Notes: generated by a model not told the origin, from the sequence alone. Shown: positions 24,807-36,130, counted from the first letter of the stretch. The stretch: DNA of 64,000 bases from Craterostigma plantagineum (GCA_027422505.1 JAPQWV010000051.1:3935501-3999500); one strand, 5' to 3'. Numbers and translations are program-made.

Positions 24807-25425
24807 GGTGTACTTCCTATAAATTTAAGCTTTTAAGTAAAGTGATCAACGAAAGAAAATTTGATGGAATGATGTTTCTTTTTTCTTTCTTTCTTGCAAA
24901 GCAGAGATGCTTGTGGTTGATGAGCTCTATAAGGAAGCCGTCGCAAACACTTCTCGGGCGCTAATCGTATTCAACGGAGAACTCGACAGAATAAGATCGG
25001 GTTGTATCCATACCTTCACATCACATTTCACTCATTTTTCCTCTTTTTTTTTTCGTTCCCAGGAATTTCGTGTTCGTTGTCGTATTTTCCATGACAACCT
25101 TAAATTTTAAGATTATCCGCCGTTTTTCTACCCAAAGCTCGCCGCTCTATCAAACACATTGCTGCCGAAAATGGAGACCGTTTATTACATCCACAACTTC
25201 AAAGGACGCTTCGGCGGCGTCCTCTTCAGGTAAATTTTCTTTTTACGCTGTGCCAATGTGAATTACAAAAAATTTGAGGGACCAAACTGCAATTCTCCGC
25301 GCAGATGTTACCCTGGGCAATGGAAGGTTTTGAGGAGAGTGAGGAACTCATATGTGTGTGTTCATCAGCAGCAATCAATGCCATCCCTCAAAGAAGTTGC
25401 CTTAGAAATTCTCCCATCTGCATAG
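22779..25425 (+). CDS. LPA3: Chloroplast DUF1995 protein, LPA3-like (photosystem II assembly)
   Basis: DUF1995 family protein most like LOW PSII ACCUMULATION 3, which helps insert the CP43 antenna into photosystem II in chloroplasts. Nine exons join in frame to 313 residues: 22779-22847, 22936-23091, 23172-23219, 23335-23374, 23691-23791, 23908-24100, 24905-25000, 25112-25229 and 25305-25425. The start MSLLHSPAVNSYSQYL is rich in Ser and hydroxylated residues, like a plastid transit peptide. Landmarks are PSDYDELLKQAKEATL, EIEFPTAGLGSVPGDGEGGI, FFPEASEVDFARK, LDYLTKPSFFEDFGF, VAYPYFNVNEMLVVDELYKE, FNGELDRIRS, YYIHNFKGRFGGVLFRCYPG and MPSLKEVALEILPSA. Removing the 88-nt intron 1 (pyrimidine-rich, CAG acceptor) selects this ATG; a longer unspliced frame starting upstream lies in MITE sequence. 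Introns 4 and 6 carry MITEs. The symbol rests on recalled family features. Confidence 0.82.
23439..23667. mobile_element. Stowaway (Tc1/mariner-type) MITE in LPA3 intron 4
   Basis: TIRs CTCCCACTAATTCTAAATAC and, reverse-complemented from the right end, CTCCCGCTGATTCTAAATAA, flanked by TA on both sides (23437-23438, 23668-23669). Size about 230 bp with an AT-rich core and no frame. Its orientation in the intron leaves exon borders untouched. Confidence 0.85.
24660..24805 (+). mobile_element. MITE remnant plus (TA)n tract in LPA3 intron 6
   Basis: ATGGTGCTCACC...GAGCACCTTGCGTGGGCACC...GCCATGTCAACAT matches the GTTATGGTGCTCAC family, followed by a run of about 17 TA units (24770-24803). The intron is about 800 bp, much longer than the gene's other introns, consistent with insertions. 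Confidence 0.65.
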
Positions 25426-25543
25426 TGAATCTACTTTTGTAATAAGGATGGAAAAAATTTTCAATTTTTTCGTTACATTCTCTCGAACGAATACGAAATC
25501 GAACAAGAAAGCTAATTTCGAGGGACTTTTTCTCGAGCTAACA

Positions 25544-26539
25544 TCACGCAAACCGTTCGATAGAGCCAAATTTGAGCTGAAACTTCTTCTGATTACAGTC
25601 CAGCATTTCGCTCAAGCTACAGCCGACGATTCGTTTCTGTTCCAAAACCTTGTGCCTCGACTCTAACCTCTTCTTCAAGCTATGTCTGAAGAAGTCGGGA
25701 TAATCAGCAGCTTCTTCTATTCGCCTCTTCATTACATCTTCCAAGAACTTAATCCTCGGCCCTAAAGAGTTCTTCGCACTCTTAATAAGAACTAACGGAT
25801 ATCCAGCAACTATAGAAGCTATCTGCCCCGAACTAAAACCACATGATTTTAGGAACAAAGCGTTAGGTCTGAGAATCTTATCAACATCCCTACACAAAAC
25901 TTCAGGGAAATTTACGGCTATATTTCGAAGCTGAGGCTCTGTTAAGCCCAACGATCTCAAGAACTCAGAAGTTGGAGACAGCCTTTTATCTACACTATAG
26001 CCCATGATGTAAGGATGCTTGACCAGTACTTTGCCTATCGTCCCATCCCTAGAGAGCCCAAGCCCAGCGAGAAAATCGACTATCTTCGACAGTTTCAACT
26101 CGATGCTATAGCTGACGATTCGAGGGTTCAGAAGTATCATCTTCCCTAATTGCTTATCGGGAGAACCTAGAGATTCGAAGAATGCGAGGAGCGGACATAG
26201 CTTCTCTTCCAAGCTGTGTAGGAGTATGTGGGGGAACTTTGTTATTGCAGAAGCTACTTCCTTGGGCTTCGTCTCCAACGTACTTAGGCATTCGATCGTG
26301 GGGATGAGCTTGTCGTGTAAGCTGATTGTGAGAATTTTGGGGCATTTCTTGATTATGTTGGGCAGCTTTCGTTCTTGGATGCCTACGCTTTTTAGGTATT
26401 CCCAATTTTCGGAGGCGTTTTCTCGTTCAACTGCTTCGAGCCTCTTGCATTTTCTGGACATTTCTTGGATTGTTTTATCGTCGAATCCTCGGTCTTTGAA
26501 GAACCACATTATCCCATTAGCTTGACAGCTCCCCTCCAT
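25544..26539 (-). CDS. MTERF6: Organellar transcription termination factor, mTERF6 type
   Basis: Single coding exon of 331 residues made of tandem mTERF helical repeats, which form an RNA/DNA-binding solenoid in chloroplasts and mitochondria. Arabidopsis mTERF6 acts in plastid transcription termination and tRNA-Ile maturation. Seen: the N-terminal WFFKDRGFDDKTI, then KLPNIIKKCPKILTISL, EVASAITKFPHILLHSLEEKL, KMILLNPRIVSYSIELKL, KVLVKHPYIMGYSVDKRLSP, NFPEVLCRDVDKILRPN, YPLVLIKSAKNSL and the end SLSEMLDCNQKKFQLKFG. Length and motif order match mTERF6. The start ATG at 26539 aligns with the short family N-terminus. A leader intron is likely (donor about 26981, acceptor about 26557, read on the minus strand). 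Its stop is 118 bp from the stop of the convergent LPA3-like gene, so the 3' UTRs probably overlap. Confidence 0.9.
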   Translation of the reverse strand: MEGSCQANGIMWFFKDRGFDDKTIQEMSRKCKRLEAVERENASENWEYLKSVGIQERKLPNIIKKCPKILTISLHDKLIPTIECLSTLETKPKEVASAITKFPHILLHSLEEKLCPLLAFFESLGSPDKQLGKMILLNPRIVSYSIELKLSKIVDFLAGLGLSRDGTIGKVLVKHPYIMGYSVDKRLSPTSEFLRSLGLTEPQLRNIAVNFPEVLCRDVDKILRPNALFLKSCGFSSGQIASIVAGYPLVLIKSAKNSLGPRIKFLEDVMKRRIEEAADYPDFFRHSLKKRLESRHKVLEQKRIVGCSLSEMLDCNQKKFQLKFGSIERFA

Positions 26540-27009
26540 TAGGTTTCCCCCTATTGAGAAACTTCAGTCAAAACTATGATTCCAAGATAGAAACTCAAAA
26601 GCAAAAACCAAGGAGATGCGTAAAATGCCTAACTGTTCAAATTATCTAATCCATCGCAGGAATCTTCTCATGGTAAAATGCGTAAAAACACATTAATTAA
26701 AGCAAACAAAATCCACCACCCACGAGACTCAAGAAAAAAAAAACAATACGAAGCTAAGATAGCGACTGAATTCAACCCAAATTGAAACTCATGGGGGCAA
26801 AGCTAATGACCCTATATACTTTATCCGCTTCAGCGAATAAGTAATCAGTCGTATCGCAGCACATTTACATGGAAATAGAGCTTAAATGCGCAATATTCAA
26901 GCGAATCCCAGATTAGGGTTTATCCAAATTGATTAAATTAAAACGAAGGAGAAGTGAAATCGAGTTGTGAATGGGAACCTGATTCTTGCTGCTATACTGG
27001 GAAAACGGA

Positions 27010-27780
27010 GGGTTGTAAATTAGCTTACTGAAAGATTCAAGACCTCTTTTTGCATTATCTGCATATTTGATTTTGTTTTATGTAATAATTTATTATTTAA
27101 GATAACCCTATGTAGTAAGATGTAACTGTAATAAGTATCGTTTAAAAAAGTATGACATTCAAATGCAAATAAAATAAAATATGCAATCCAATTAAGTTCA
27201 AGAAATTAATTAGAAAGAATTTTTTTTCTTAACTGTCCGCGTGATAGTAGTTCCCACAATCCAATTAAGTTCAGTTCTCACAACTATGTTCATTTCGAAA
27301 CATCTGAATTTTTGCCCGATCTCAACTGAGATTAATCCTCTAAGTTCAGTTCTCACGACTATGTTCATTCCGAAACATCTGAATTTTTGCCCGATCTCAA
27401 CTGAGATTAATCCTCCTGACTTACGTATCTCAGTTCTAATCTACACAAAAAACGATAATCAAGGAATTATAGTGAATTCAAATCCTCTCATAATCCCATC
27501 ATCTTTTGTACTCCACTCAATGGTCTGTGAACTTATGCCCCAAATTCACATAATACGATAGTCATAGTGTTAGAACACATGACCTAAGTGGTGCCCAAGC
27601 CCCAACTCACTATTCTATTCCAATCACATTGGGGCAAAAAGCATGACTAATTATGCAACAATATAAAGTTTCACAAAAAAAAATATAAAATAAAAATACA
27701 TGTATAATCAATCAATTACATATATTTTGGCCTAAAAAAAAAGAAAAGAAAAAAACTTCAGCTTTTCTCCTCCCTCTCTT
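27010..27780. other. AT-rich intergenic DNA with a 75-bp tandem duplication
   Basis: Between the MTERF6 leader and the AS8-like 3' end. The unit TCAGTTCTCACRACTATGTT...AACTGAGATTAATCCTC is present twice in tandem (from 27271 and 27346, period 75 bp) with only a few differences. No gene seen. Confidence 0.75.
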
Positions 27781-27885
27781 CTTCAAGCTCTTTGAACCTT
27801 CATAGATTCCATCCATTCCTTTGGAGTAGCAACAAATATACATCCCATACAAACTCTATTCACACACACACAACAATGTGGCCCT

Positions 27886-28495
27886 TTATGTGCCCGAGCC
27901 AAACCCGATCCTCCGCATAGACTCTGCCACCGCAAACTTCGCTCGAGAAACCAACAAATCCACCGATTTCTCCGACCAATTCGCAACCTTAAAACTCGAA
28001 AACAACGAACCCGACGAACTCCGATCGCTAGACATAACGGTGTTCATATCTCCCCATCCGTCCTCGAATCTGCTTCGTTCCCTATGCATATGACCCGCCC
28101 TGGCAACGCCCATTGCGCCCCGACCCATCATCATAAAAGCTTCAAACACCATAAAAAAGAAAAAAAGAAAGGAAGATCAAACCAAAATAAAGCATTTATT
28201 TCGAGCTTTTAATGCTTCCCGAAAATAGCTGCTCATACATTAATTACTTACCGTTTTGAGGGATTTCAACGAGGCTATTAGCGGGCAAGCCAATGCCAAA
28301 CCCGAGGAAGGTTATGCCCACGCTGAACCCGACCCCACAGCCCGACCCGACGTAGCCCACGACCTCCGGCCCGAAACCCGGGCCCCACCCGACGCCGCAC
28401 CCAATTCCTACTCCGACGCCCCAAAATGCGCCGTGGGTCGGGTGCACGGGGCTCCACCTCTTGTCGTATCTCCCGAAAATGCTCCTTATAATCAT
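27886..28495 (-). CDS. Cadmium-induced protein AS8-like, glycine-rich membrane protein
   Basis: Two exons (28252-28495 and 27886-28139) join in frame to 165 residues. The first encodes MIIRSIFGRYDKRW, then PVHPTHGAFWGVGVGIGCG and a Gly-rich hydrophobic run (GWGPGFGPEVVGYVGSG, GVGFSVGITFLGFGIGLP). This matches the plant family annotated as putative cadmium-induced AS8-like; its molecular role is unknown to me. The second exon is less conserved and ends RRIGFGSGT. The donor is CG/GTAAGT and the acceptor TTTGAAG. The chosen ATG (28495) lies just after a likely leader-intron acceptor (TGTGTAG/AGAG). An upstream in-frame ATG at 28507 spans that acceptor and is less likely. The Gly-rich run suggests insertion into a membrane. 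Confidence 0.75.
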
Positions 28496-29084
28496 CTCTC
28501 TACACATAAAATCGTCAGATTACATGCAAATGGATAGCATATCAAATTTCGAAGCTAGCGATTGCAGATTGGTATACATACCTACAATCCAACGGCTGTT
28601 ATGATTTGATCAGAATTGATACAGTAAAACATGCTGAGCGAGAAAAGAAGCACCGTCATATATTCGATTTCATGTGTAGATTCATCCGAAAAATAATCAA
28701 TGAGCATCTCATAAGTTTAAACCTGCGAGCGATTTTCCGATGATGGGTTTGTTTGGTTGCGAGCCGTAACGTAAGCTTTCAGCTTTCGAGTGCCGACCGT
28801 TCAGATAAATGGATAGAGCAGAGTTTTCTCTCTACGACTGTTATAATCAACTTGATCAACTTCTCATCGCCGACTGGGATTCGGGCTACCTTAATGGGCT
28901 TAAGTTTGGGCCTCATTCAAAATACTTTTTAAATTGTCGAAGTCTTCATACAGACGAACGTTCACGGTTACGGTTCGATTCAAGTTACCGGTTGGTAATT
29001 TTAATATATATTATTTTTCAGAAATAAATTTACGAAAAATAAAAAATAAATAAATTTTGCTAGCCCGATAAAAAAAGGGAATTT

Positions 29085-29435
29085 TCATTTCAGGCTCGGT
29101 CGAAACTTTCACTTAATATTCACTTATCAGGACAAAAAAATAGTTTTAAGGACCGATTTCTGCAGTATAAGATGATCGTTTTGTGTTACAAACTTTCAAC
29201 ATATTGTTATTTTATAACAATGAAGTGGTACTGCACAAATGAACTTGTATCGGATGATCTTTAACTGGTACCGAATGATCGTTTTGTGTTACAAAATTTC
29301 AACATATTGCTATTTTAGAGCAATGAAGTGGTACTGTAAAAATCGAGTCCTTAAAACTAAATTTTTGCCTAACAAGGACTGAATCCTAAATGAAAATTCT
29401 GACAAGGATCTGTATGAAAATTACCCCCTTAAAAA
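29085..29435. mobile_element. Inverted-repeat MITE (GATCGTTTTGTGTTACAAA family)
   Basis: An internal dyad of two copies of GATGATCGTTTTGTGTTACA...TTTCAACATATTG...AATGAAGTGGTACTG. The ends read GGACAAAAAAATAGTTTTAAGGAC (left) and GTCCTTAAAACTAAATTTTTGCCTAACAAGGACTGAATCCTAAATGAAAATTCTGACAAGG (right, given here in part only as landmarks: TCCTTAAAACTAAATTTTTG). A second copy lies at 56100-56345. Confidence 0.75.
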
Positions 29436-29831
29436 AATCATACTGGCAGTTGCCATAAAAAGTGATGTCATAAATCGACGACTTTATGATACAATCGAAC
29501 CCCAAAAATTAGGGTTACGGTGGTCTACGGTTCGGTTACGACCCTTAGCCCAACTCTAGCTTGCGACATAACGTCGTTAATGGCTCACTTACCTCTCTTA
29601 CTTCCGACAATTCGCGTCAAATAGCGAATGAACTAACAAACCGAAAACAGAAACATTATTACACGGACTATACATACAAACACGTACGGCCTCGTCGAAG
29701 TTATCCAATACAAGAATAATCAGTTCACGGCCACTACTACTACTACTACTGAGATGGAGAATTTCTCTCATTAACTTTACTCATCTCAAATTTTCAACAA
29801 TCGCCGCTCGACATGATTTCGACGCGTATAG

Positions 29832-31712
29832 CTAATACAGATTAACTCTGTTCAGATATTGGACGGCGAACCAGCCCACAAAGGAGAAATACAGGGCAAA
29901 GACGCAAGCGCGCTTGAGCAAATGCGCACTTCGACTGGGCTTAAATATCCAGGATTCTATTTTTCGTTTAAATATGGGGATCAGTTGGAATATTAGCCCC
30001 GCGAAGACGGAGGATGCTATGGAAGATAAAAGACCTGTGGTTAGTCCAGCTATCATCTCCCATCTCCACTGCTTCGGAGATTCCCAGCTGGAAAAAGACG
30101 ACTTCAGTGTTCTTGTAAATCTGAGGACACGAAAAAGATATGGGCTGTTATTATGATGTTTCGATGGACGACCACCAAAGGCGAAAACCAGTGGTGTAAC
30201 ACAGTTCTGCACTACTCACAGTATCTTGTATCGTCTAAGCATCTCAACTGTAGATGGATCTTCAGCCCGGCAATTAAATATCCCTTCGTGGTTTATTTTC
30301 ACCTTAGATATCCCCAGGGTGTAACAACATTCATATGTTTCATTAACCTGAATACGACAAGCGAACTCATTAATGAAGAAATATTTCTCTTTCACGAAAC
30401 TAGTCAGAGGAGAGCCATGGAACGCTGAAGTGTAGAAAATGATAACCAGGCAAAAGTACGAGATTTATTGAACAAACTTGAGAAGGAAAACGATATATTA
30501 GAAAGACGAAGAGTCCTAACATTAACAATCGAGTCTTAATTTAACTACCATCTTACTAAATCTAATAGGAAGCATCCTAGAGAGTATCACATTTACAATC
30601 AGATGAAGGACAAGTGCTTCAAACCCACCTTAAATTTATCTTTCGCCAACCATGCGGCACCAAAATTGGGTCTACATTCAGAAGGTAGGGCTTCATTAGG
30701 GACCTCAGCAAACGCAGACTTTGCTTTTCCTGAGTGATCTATGTACTCAACCTGTTAACTTGGTCAAATTACACAAAGCATAAAAGTGAAGGAAAAGTTA
30801 CAATCAGTAGGGAGACAAAATTAAAATCTAACTTGGCTCGCAGAGGAATATCAGTTCCATCACATTTAGCACCATAAGCAGAGTATGTTTCGAGAAGTGA
30901 ATGTCGAGTCGATTCAAGAGTAATAAAGAGAGCAGCAGGCTATCATATTGGCTGATAAATGCAATTTAGGCTTAATACGCAAATATGACGACAAAATTCC
31001 ATTCTTAAAACACAATGAATTGATAAATTGCTCGTAAAGCACACAGTTCACCTGACGAATTAGATCAAAAGAACGCAAAATCACTAATTTCACATTTCAC
31101 CTGACAAATTGGATAAACAGAATTTCACTAATTTGAAGACTTGCTACAGAGCCAATTCTTTCTCAAAAAGGAGTTCACAGAAGGAAATTAGTTAATCACC
31201 TTAAATACGGAAGCCCAGTAGTAATCATAATGGCATCGGTACTTTCTCCTTTCAAGGGGGTAAAACACGTGCTTAGCCTTATAATTTAACAGTCCTAACT
31301 CACAGATCTTGGAAGATCTCAAATCCACACCTGAAGAAAATCACCAAATGACATCAGAAAGACTTCCATAACAAGCTCTGCAACAGACTGCGTTCAGGTA
31401 ATATTTCACGGGGAGAAATCATATACAAATGCCGCCTAAAGAGAAATCCTAAACGAGGGACAAAATGAATTGAATAACAAGATGCTCACTGCTCGAAACG
31501 ATTCGGCACCGCGACGGAACAGTGATTGGGCTCCAAATCGACAAATTCTCGATAAAAACGGCTACGTAAAGGACGAAAAACAAGATGCAAACAAACATCA
31601 AGGCGGCGAAGAGGACGGCGAAAGGCGAGCGCGAGAGCAGGCGGCGAAAGGTAGTTTTATGTCTTTGATTGCTCGTATCTTCCCTATCATCATTGATCTC
31701 CACGGCGTCCAT
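29832..31712 (-). CDS. Uncharacterised plant transmembrane protein
   Basis: Five exons join in frame to 297 residues: 31490-31712, 31200-31330, 30629-30751, 30220-30347 and 29832-30120, all with GT-AG borders. The first exon has a charged N-terminus and a strong hydrophobic segment (FAVLFAALMFVCILFFVLYV, about residues 31-53). The middle exons encode a Cys-containing soluble domain with LLNYKAKHVF, RYRC-like Y-D-Y-Y-W, SECRPNFGAAWLAKDKFK and NETYECCYTLGISKV, probably lumenal or extracellular. The last exon has WRWEMIAGLTTGLLSSIASS (second hydrophobic segment) and CVFALYFSFVGWFAVQYL (third). I recognise it as a conserved plant protein family without an assigned function. The paired Cys and Trp-rich motifs suggest a disulphide-stabilised domain. 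A 3' UTR with an ACT microsatellite (about 29731-29750) follows. Confidence 0.8.
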
Positions 31713-32486
31713 GGGAGAGCGTCAGAGTGCTTACGCTCTCACAACTCCGTCACCGGCGAAATTAATCCGGTGAACGGAGCTCTCATCAACCAAGAAATTG
31801 GGTTTCTTTTTTCCTTTTCTGAGCTAAAAGAAGTGGAACCATCGAAAGTCTTCGTTGGAGATCGATCTGTGTTTTTACTATTTACGTTGTAACGTTTTTT
31901 GGAGTCAAAATTGGGCAGCATAATACAAGTGTCACAGATGTATCTTTCTATCTTATTCTCAAATTAAAATTAATTGACAAGTCCATTCATCAAAATTACT
32001 ATCCTACTCGGATTTTTAATTTATCTTAATAACACCATCTAAAATCATTTTTGATATTCTTAAAAATAAGAGAAAAGTAAACTTATCGAGAGAGTATTAA
32101 AAGGATATTCACTAGGTTCATATGTATACATGATCCATGTGTTTATATAATCATACTTTAAACCCATGCCAGCGGATTTAAATAAACACACCCTCACATA
32201 TGTTTATTTAAACCTACTAACCAAACACGCATTTTATTATACCATTAATTTGTTTTATACCTCACTAATTTAAACCCTCCTAAATATAAACCTAAATATA
32301 AACATATGAACGCAACGAGCCTAGAACTCACATTCAAATGAACTTCCAACAAAAACAATGCTTTAATTGATTTATTTAGATTCCATGCTCGACCATAAAA
32401 TAGTTGCTTGAGACTCGTAAGAACATACGCTCCAATGATCCCAGAAATCCAAGAAAAATACCAACTGTGGCTCAACTAAGTGATTT

Positions 32487-32488
<2 letters not shown>

Positions 32489-32532
<44 letters not shown>
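32489..32532. repeat. (AT)n microsatellite
   Basis: About 21 AT units just downstream of the ankyrin gene 3' end. The stretch 31925-32488 otherwise holds no gene. Confidence 0.9.
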
Positions 32533-32535
<3 letters not shown>

Positions 32536-32597
32536 ATAGAATTACAACATCACTTAGAAGTTAGAACTCAAATCAAACCATACCTAAATCTGCAAAG

Positions 32598-34383
32598 TCA
32601 CTCTCCATCTTCAGCAGTATCGTCCGAAGCCAACAAATGACTGAGGGCGACTTTCGCCTTCTTATTACTACTACCATCTTCCTCGATGACTTCATCGTGT
32701 CCTTTCCTCCTCTTCAACGTTTCCCCTTCTTCAACCTCATCGTTCTTACCATCCTTTTCTACTTTCTTCGCCTCGAAATCGACCAGCAATTTGCGCACCT
32801 CATCGCTGCTAGCGAGGTCGAGCGCCGTTTTCCCAGCTTTGTTCTTCGAGTCCTTATCTGCGCCTTTCTTCAGAAGGTACTTCACCAGGTCGATGTTCGA
32901 TCCTTGGACAGCGTAGTGAAGGGCTGTCATTCCCTTTCTATTACAGGACTTGACCGATACGCCTGAGGAAACGAGGATTTTCGTGGCTTCTAAGTGACCC
33001 TTTTGAGCTGCAAAGTGAATGGCTCCCATGTCGTCCATGGCAGAAGCGCCCACGTCGGCCTTGTTCTGACAGAGGTAGGTTATGATCTCGGAATGTCCTG
33101 ACCATGCTGCTAAGTGTAGTCTTTATGGGCGATTCTTGGCTTAAGGAAGAAAAGAAGAGTTGCATTTTTTTCCCATAATTGGTATACAAACACATTTGAC
33201 CTCTCTCGGTACAGAATTTGACATGGAGATTCTACCTTGGTGTCATCGGGCGTTTCCACATTTTTTTCGTCCCAGCATCGTCGTCCTCCTCACCTTGTTT
33301 CCTATCTTTTTCTTGAGCGTCTTCCATGGTTCTACATGGATATAACAAAGCAAAGAAAACGACAGATGTACGATATGCATATCTAATATTACAATATACC
33401 TTTTTTAAACACTTAAAGACACGATGAGAGGTATACTTGACCTTGCAAACCCATAGCTCACAAGTCACATGCGACCTTGCAAACCCATATCTCACAGGTG
33501 AGGATATGGGTTTGCAAGGTCACCTGTGAACTATGGATTTGCAAGGTTAAGTATACCTCTCGTGGTACCATTAAGGGCTCAAAAAAGGTATCAGATATGC
33601 ATATCGCATCTGTCATTTTTCTCCTTTGCTATATCAAAGTAGAACAACGGAAGACGCTCAAGAAAAAGATGGAAAATAAGTTGTGGAGGACGACGATGTT
33701 GGGACGAAAAAAGGTGAAAACACCGACGACGACAAATTAAAAAGAAGGGACTTCAAGATATTAAGATTTTCTAAGCCGTAAAATGATGGGCTAAAGCTGA
33801 ACAGTTTTGCAGGATCACATGGAAAGAAAAACTGGACTCCTCAATGATAAAGTTTTCCTTACATCTTCTTGTATGGATTTCTTCGTATTTGAACATGGAA
33901 GGAATAATTCAAAGACTCCCCAGCCCAGACGACACTCTATCGTGAACTGATGAGCTCTATATGGAACCCTAAAATAAGATGAATATTTCCTACCACAAAG
34001 ACCCAACACACGCGCCGTACTCATGAAAGACTCTTCACGGGCGTTTTTACAAACAGCTTCGGGGCATAAAAATGAACTCGCTTTTTCACAACACTAAAAC
34101 GCAGCTATTGACCACAACGACAAAGCAATCAACAAACAAACAGAGAAAGAAAACACCACGATAGAACAATAAACAATCAAAACCGACGACGATAAAGCTA
34201 CGATTACAATGTATCGACGGACGAAGGATACGGGGTGCGAGAGTGTCTGTCGCGCGAGTTGACCGCGAGTGGATTGGCGCTGCAGATAGACCGTACGGCG
34301 TTGAGGTCGCCGGAGCGAGCCGCCGAGTGGAGCTCTTCGTTTCCGGCACCGCCCTTGCTTTGCCCCGCCTTTTTCCCCATCAT
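32598..34383 (-). CDS. Ankyrin-repeat protein
   Basis: Two exons (34232-34383 and 32598-33120) join in frame to 224 residues. Exon 1 encodes MMGKKAGQSKGG followed by the first repeat (ELHSAARSGDLNAVRSIC, NPLAVNSRDRHSRTP). The junction restores the TP-LHLAAWSGH signature of the second repeat. Three more repeats follow: MGAIHFAAQKGHLEATKILV, MTALHYAVQGSNIDLVKYLL and KTALDLASSDEVRKLL. The C-terminus is acidic/basic (EVEEGETLKRRKGHDEV...SNKKAKVAL) with a possible nuclear localisation stretch. Plant ankyrin proteins of this layout are likely adaptor or chaperone-like; no specific role can be given. The 1.1-kb intron holds an inverted duplication (33240-33740) that includes a decoy ATG frame. The donor is CC/GTATCC, the acceptor CATAAAG. 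An alternative initiation at 34380 removes one Met. Confidence 0.85.
33240..33740. repeat. Large inverted duplication inside the ankyrin gene intron
   Basis: Arms of about 230-250 bp mirror around about 33491. Each arm contains repeated GGGTTTGCAAGGTC units, GTATACCTCTCRT, AAAAAAGGTAT, AGATATGCATATCG, then GGAAGACGCTCAAGAAAAAG and GAGGACGACGATG. The left arm keeps an ATG before the GAAGACGCTCAAG frame; in the right arm it is ACG, and a TAA follows ten codons later. An acidic open frame (EDAQEKDRK...EEDDDAG) is thus present in both arms, intact in neither as a full gene. Confidence 0.8.
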
Positions 34384-34568
34384 GGAATTTTACGGAGTTT
34401 TGGTGTGCAATTGTTATTATTATACACTAGTATATGTTGGCACATCAAAATAAAAACCCTACTTGTGTATGAAAATAAAAATTGAAATGAGGTTTTTGTT
34501 TTAACTTTGATTTTCATATTTAGTTAGAGAAATAAGAATTTTACTAAAAATAGAATAGGCAGTTTCAT

Positions 34569-36000
34569 TAGGCCTAAAATGGGAACCAGTCCATCCGGTT
34601 CTGGTTCCGGGCCAAAAATACCGGTTCCGGTTACGGGACTAAAATCCCGGACCGATTCAAACCGGTCATAGATCCATTGGATCTTACCGGTTCCGTACTT
34701 GTTCATCCGATTTTTTTTAATATACCTGAAAAATTAGAAAAAAAAATTAATACAACGAAATAAGAAAAAACAGAAAAAAACACTAAGAAAAATACAAAAC
34801 AAATAAAACAAACATAAAAGTAATACTATTAAAATACTAACACATATTTAGGAATGGTGAGTGAAGTTCAATAAAAGTGAGTGGTGATGAAAAAATTCTA
34901 TTTTTACTAATATACCTAAAAAATTACAAAAAAAAATATAAAATAAACAAAAAAAAAAAAACAAGACAAAAATACAAAAAAAAAAAGAAAAAAAAAACAA
35001 AACAAATAAACAATTACAGAAAATAAACTACAATACTACATTACATCCTTTCCTTATAACTAAAACACACGACGTCGCCTCCTCATCGTCTTCAGAACTT
35101 GATGCTTGGAACTCGTCGATCGCATTTTTCGCTCAATTCTTGGACTCGGCAGTGAACCAATCAACATCAAGTAATAGAAGTGATGGATCGGAAGTCATAC
35201 CAACTCCGTTGTTGTTCCAAAAAATGGGTGACTAAATCCCTATAACGCATAAATGTGCTAAGAAGGTGATATAAGGAGTTCCACCTAGTCGGTACCGGTA
35301 AGGAAAACTTCTTATACCTAATGTCATTCATCTCGACCGTTTGTTTCCACGAAAGACCGAGACGTCGTTCACGTAGTTGCTTACCAATTAATTTTAGTTT
35401 TTCTGTTACACGACCTAATACTTCATCGAAAGCACACTTTACACATAAGTTAAATCACATGACAAGCACACCTACATGAAGTAATCGACCGTTCAAAGGC
35501 ACGCTAAGATGGGAACGAAGGAAATCCATAGCCGCGTTATTAGAGCTTACATTGACCAACGTCATAGACATAATCTTATCTTGAATCCTATATTTATTCG
35601 CCACATTCAAGACGTACATCGCAATGGTATGTCCCGAATGCGATGAATCTAGCGGATCTAGCAAAAGAATTCTCTTTTGCATCGTCCACGTCACATCTAT
35701 CCAATGGCATGTAAAAACTCTATATTGATATTTCGCACGACACAATTTACGATAAGCTTTACCTCTGTTGGGGTTGCCGGGTTCGAGTTCGAGGTCAAAA
35801 TGGTTCCAAACCTTCAAGCGCTTCGTCCGGGTATGATGTCGCCATGGTGGATTCTTGGCTCAGACCGGTTTCGCGTCATCCTCCGTCGCCTTCTGTCTCC
35901 TCAACCTCATTGTCGGGATCGACCTCGTCGGGCATATCGCTTATACCTACATGAAGATAACAAAAAATATCGTCGTTCGGGTGCGAACTTGATGCCATGT
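34569..36000 (-). mobile_element. hAT (Ac-like) transposon wreck with transposase fragments
   Basis: The left end region (34569-34710) is rich in CCGGTTCCGG and ACCGGTC motifs, like hAT subterminal repeats. From about 36000 down to 35100 the minus strand encodes transposase pieces: an acidic start MASSSHPNDD, a stop, then KVWNHFDLEL...CR (BED zinc-finger start). This is fused to TCHWIDVTWTMQKRIL, NVANKYRIQDKIMSMTLVN and LSVPLNGRLLHV from the middle of the catalytic region. In a shifted frame it continues with CVKCAFDEVLGRVTEKLKLI, GLSWKQTVEMNDIR and PTRWNSLYHLLSTFM. The join from BED finger to core means an internal deletion, and frameshifts are present. The C-terminal dimerisation domain was not found and the right end is unclear. 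Confidence 0.75.
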
Positions 36001-36019
36001 TAGTAAAATAAAGTGTGGG

Positions 36020-36130
36020 GGGGGGGGTATGTTTCGTGTGTGTGTATGTATTTCGAGTGTGCGTGTGTGTGTTTCGAGTGTGTGGTGTGTGTTTTTCGTG
36101 TGTGTGTATCGAGTGTGTGTATGTGTGTAT
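36020..36130. repeat. Imperfect (GT)n-rich tract
   Basis: Degenerate GTGTGTGTAT/TTTCGAGTGTGT units preceded by a run of nine G. The open frame across it (Cys/Val-rich) is low complexity and not called as a gene. Confidence 0.85.

Noticed and set aside
28256..28537. Plus-strand frame at the AS8-like gene
   Set aside because: Antisense shadow of the conserved Gly-rich exon.
33236..33327. MEDAQEKDRK segment as first exon of the ankyrin gene
   Set aside because: It joins in frame, but the exon at 34232-34383 supplies the missing first ankyrin repeat and restores the TPLHLAAWSGH signature, so the nearer ATG is a decoy inside the intron.
33477..33740. Plus-strand 87-codon frame
   Set aside because: It is the other arm of the inverted duplication.
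35677..36003. Plus-strand 108-codon frame
   Set aside because: Antisense of the hAT transposase fragment.
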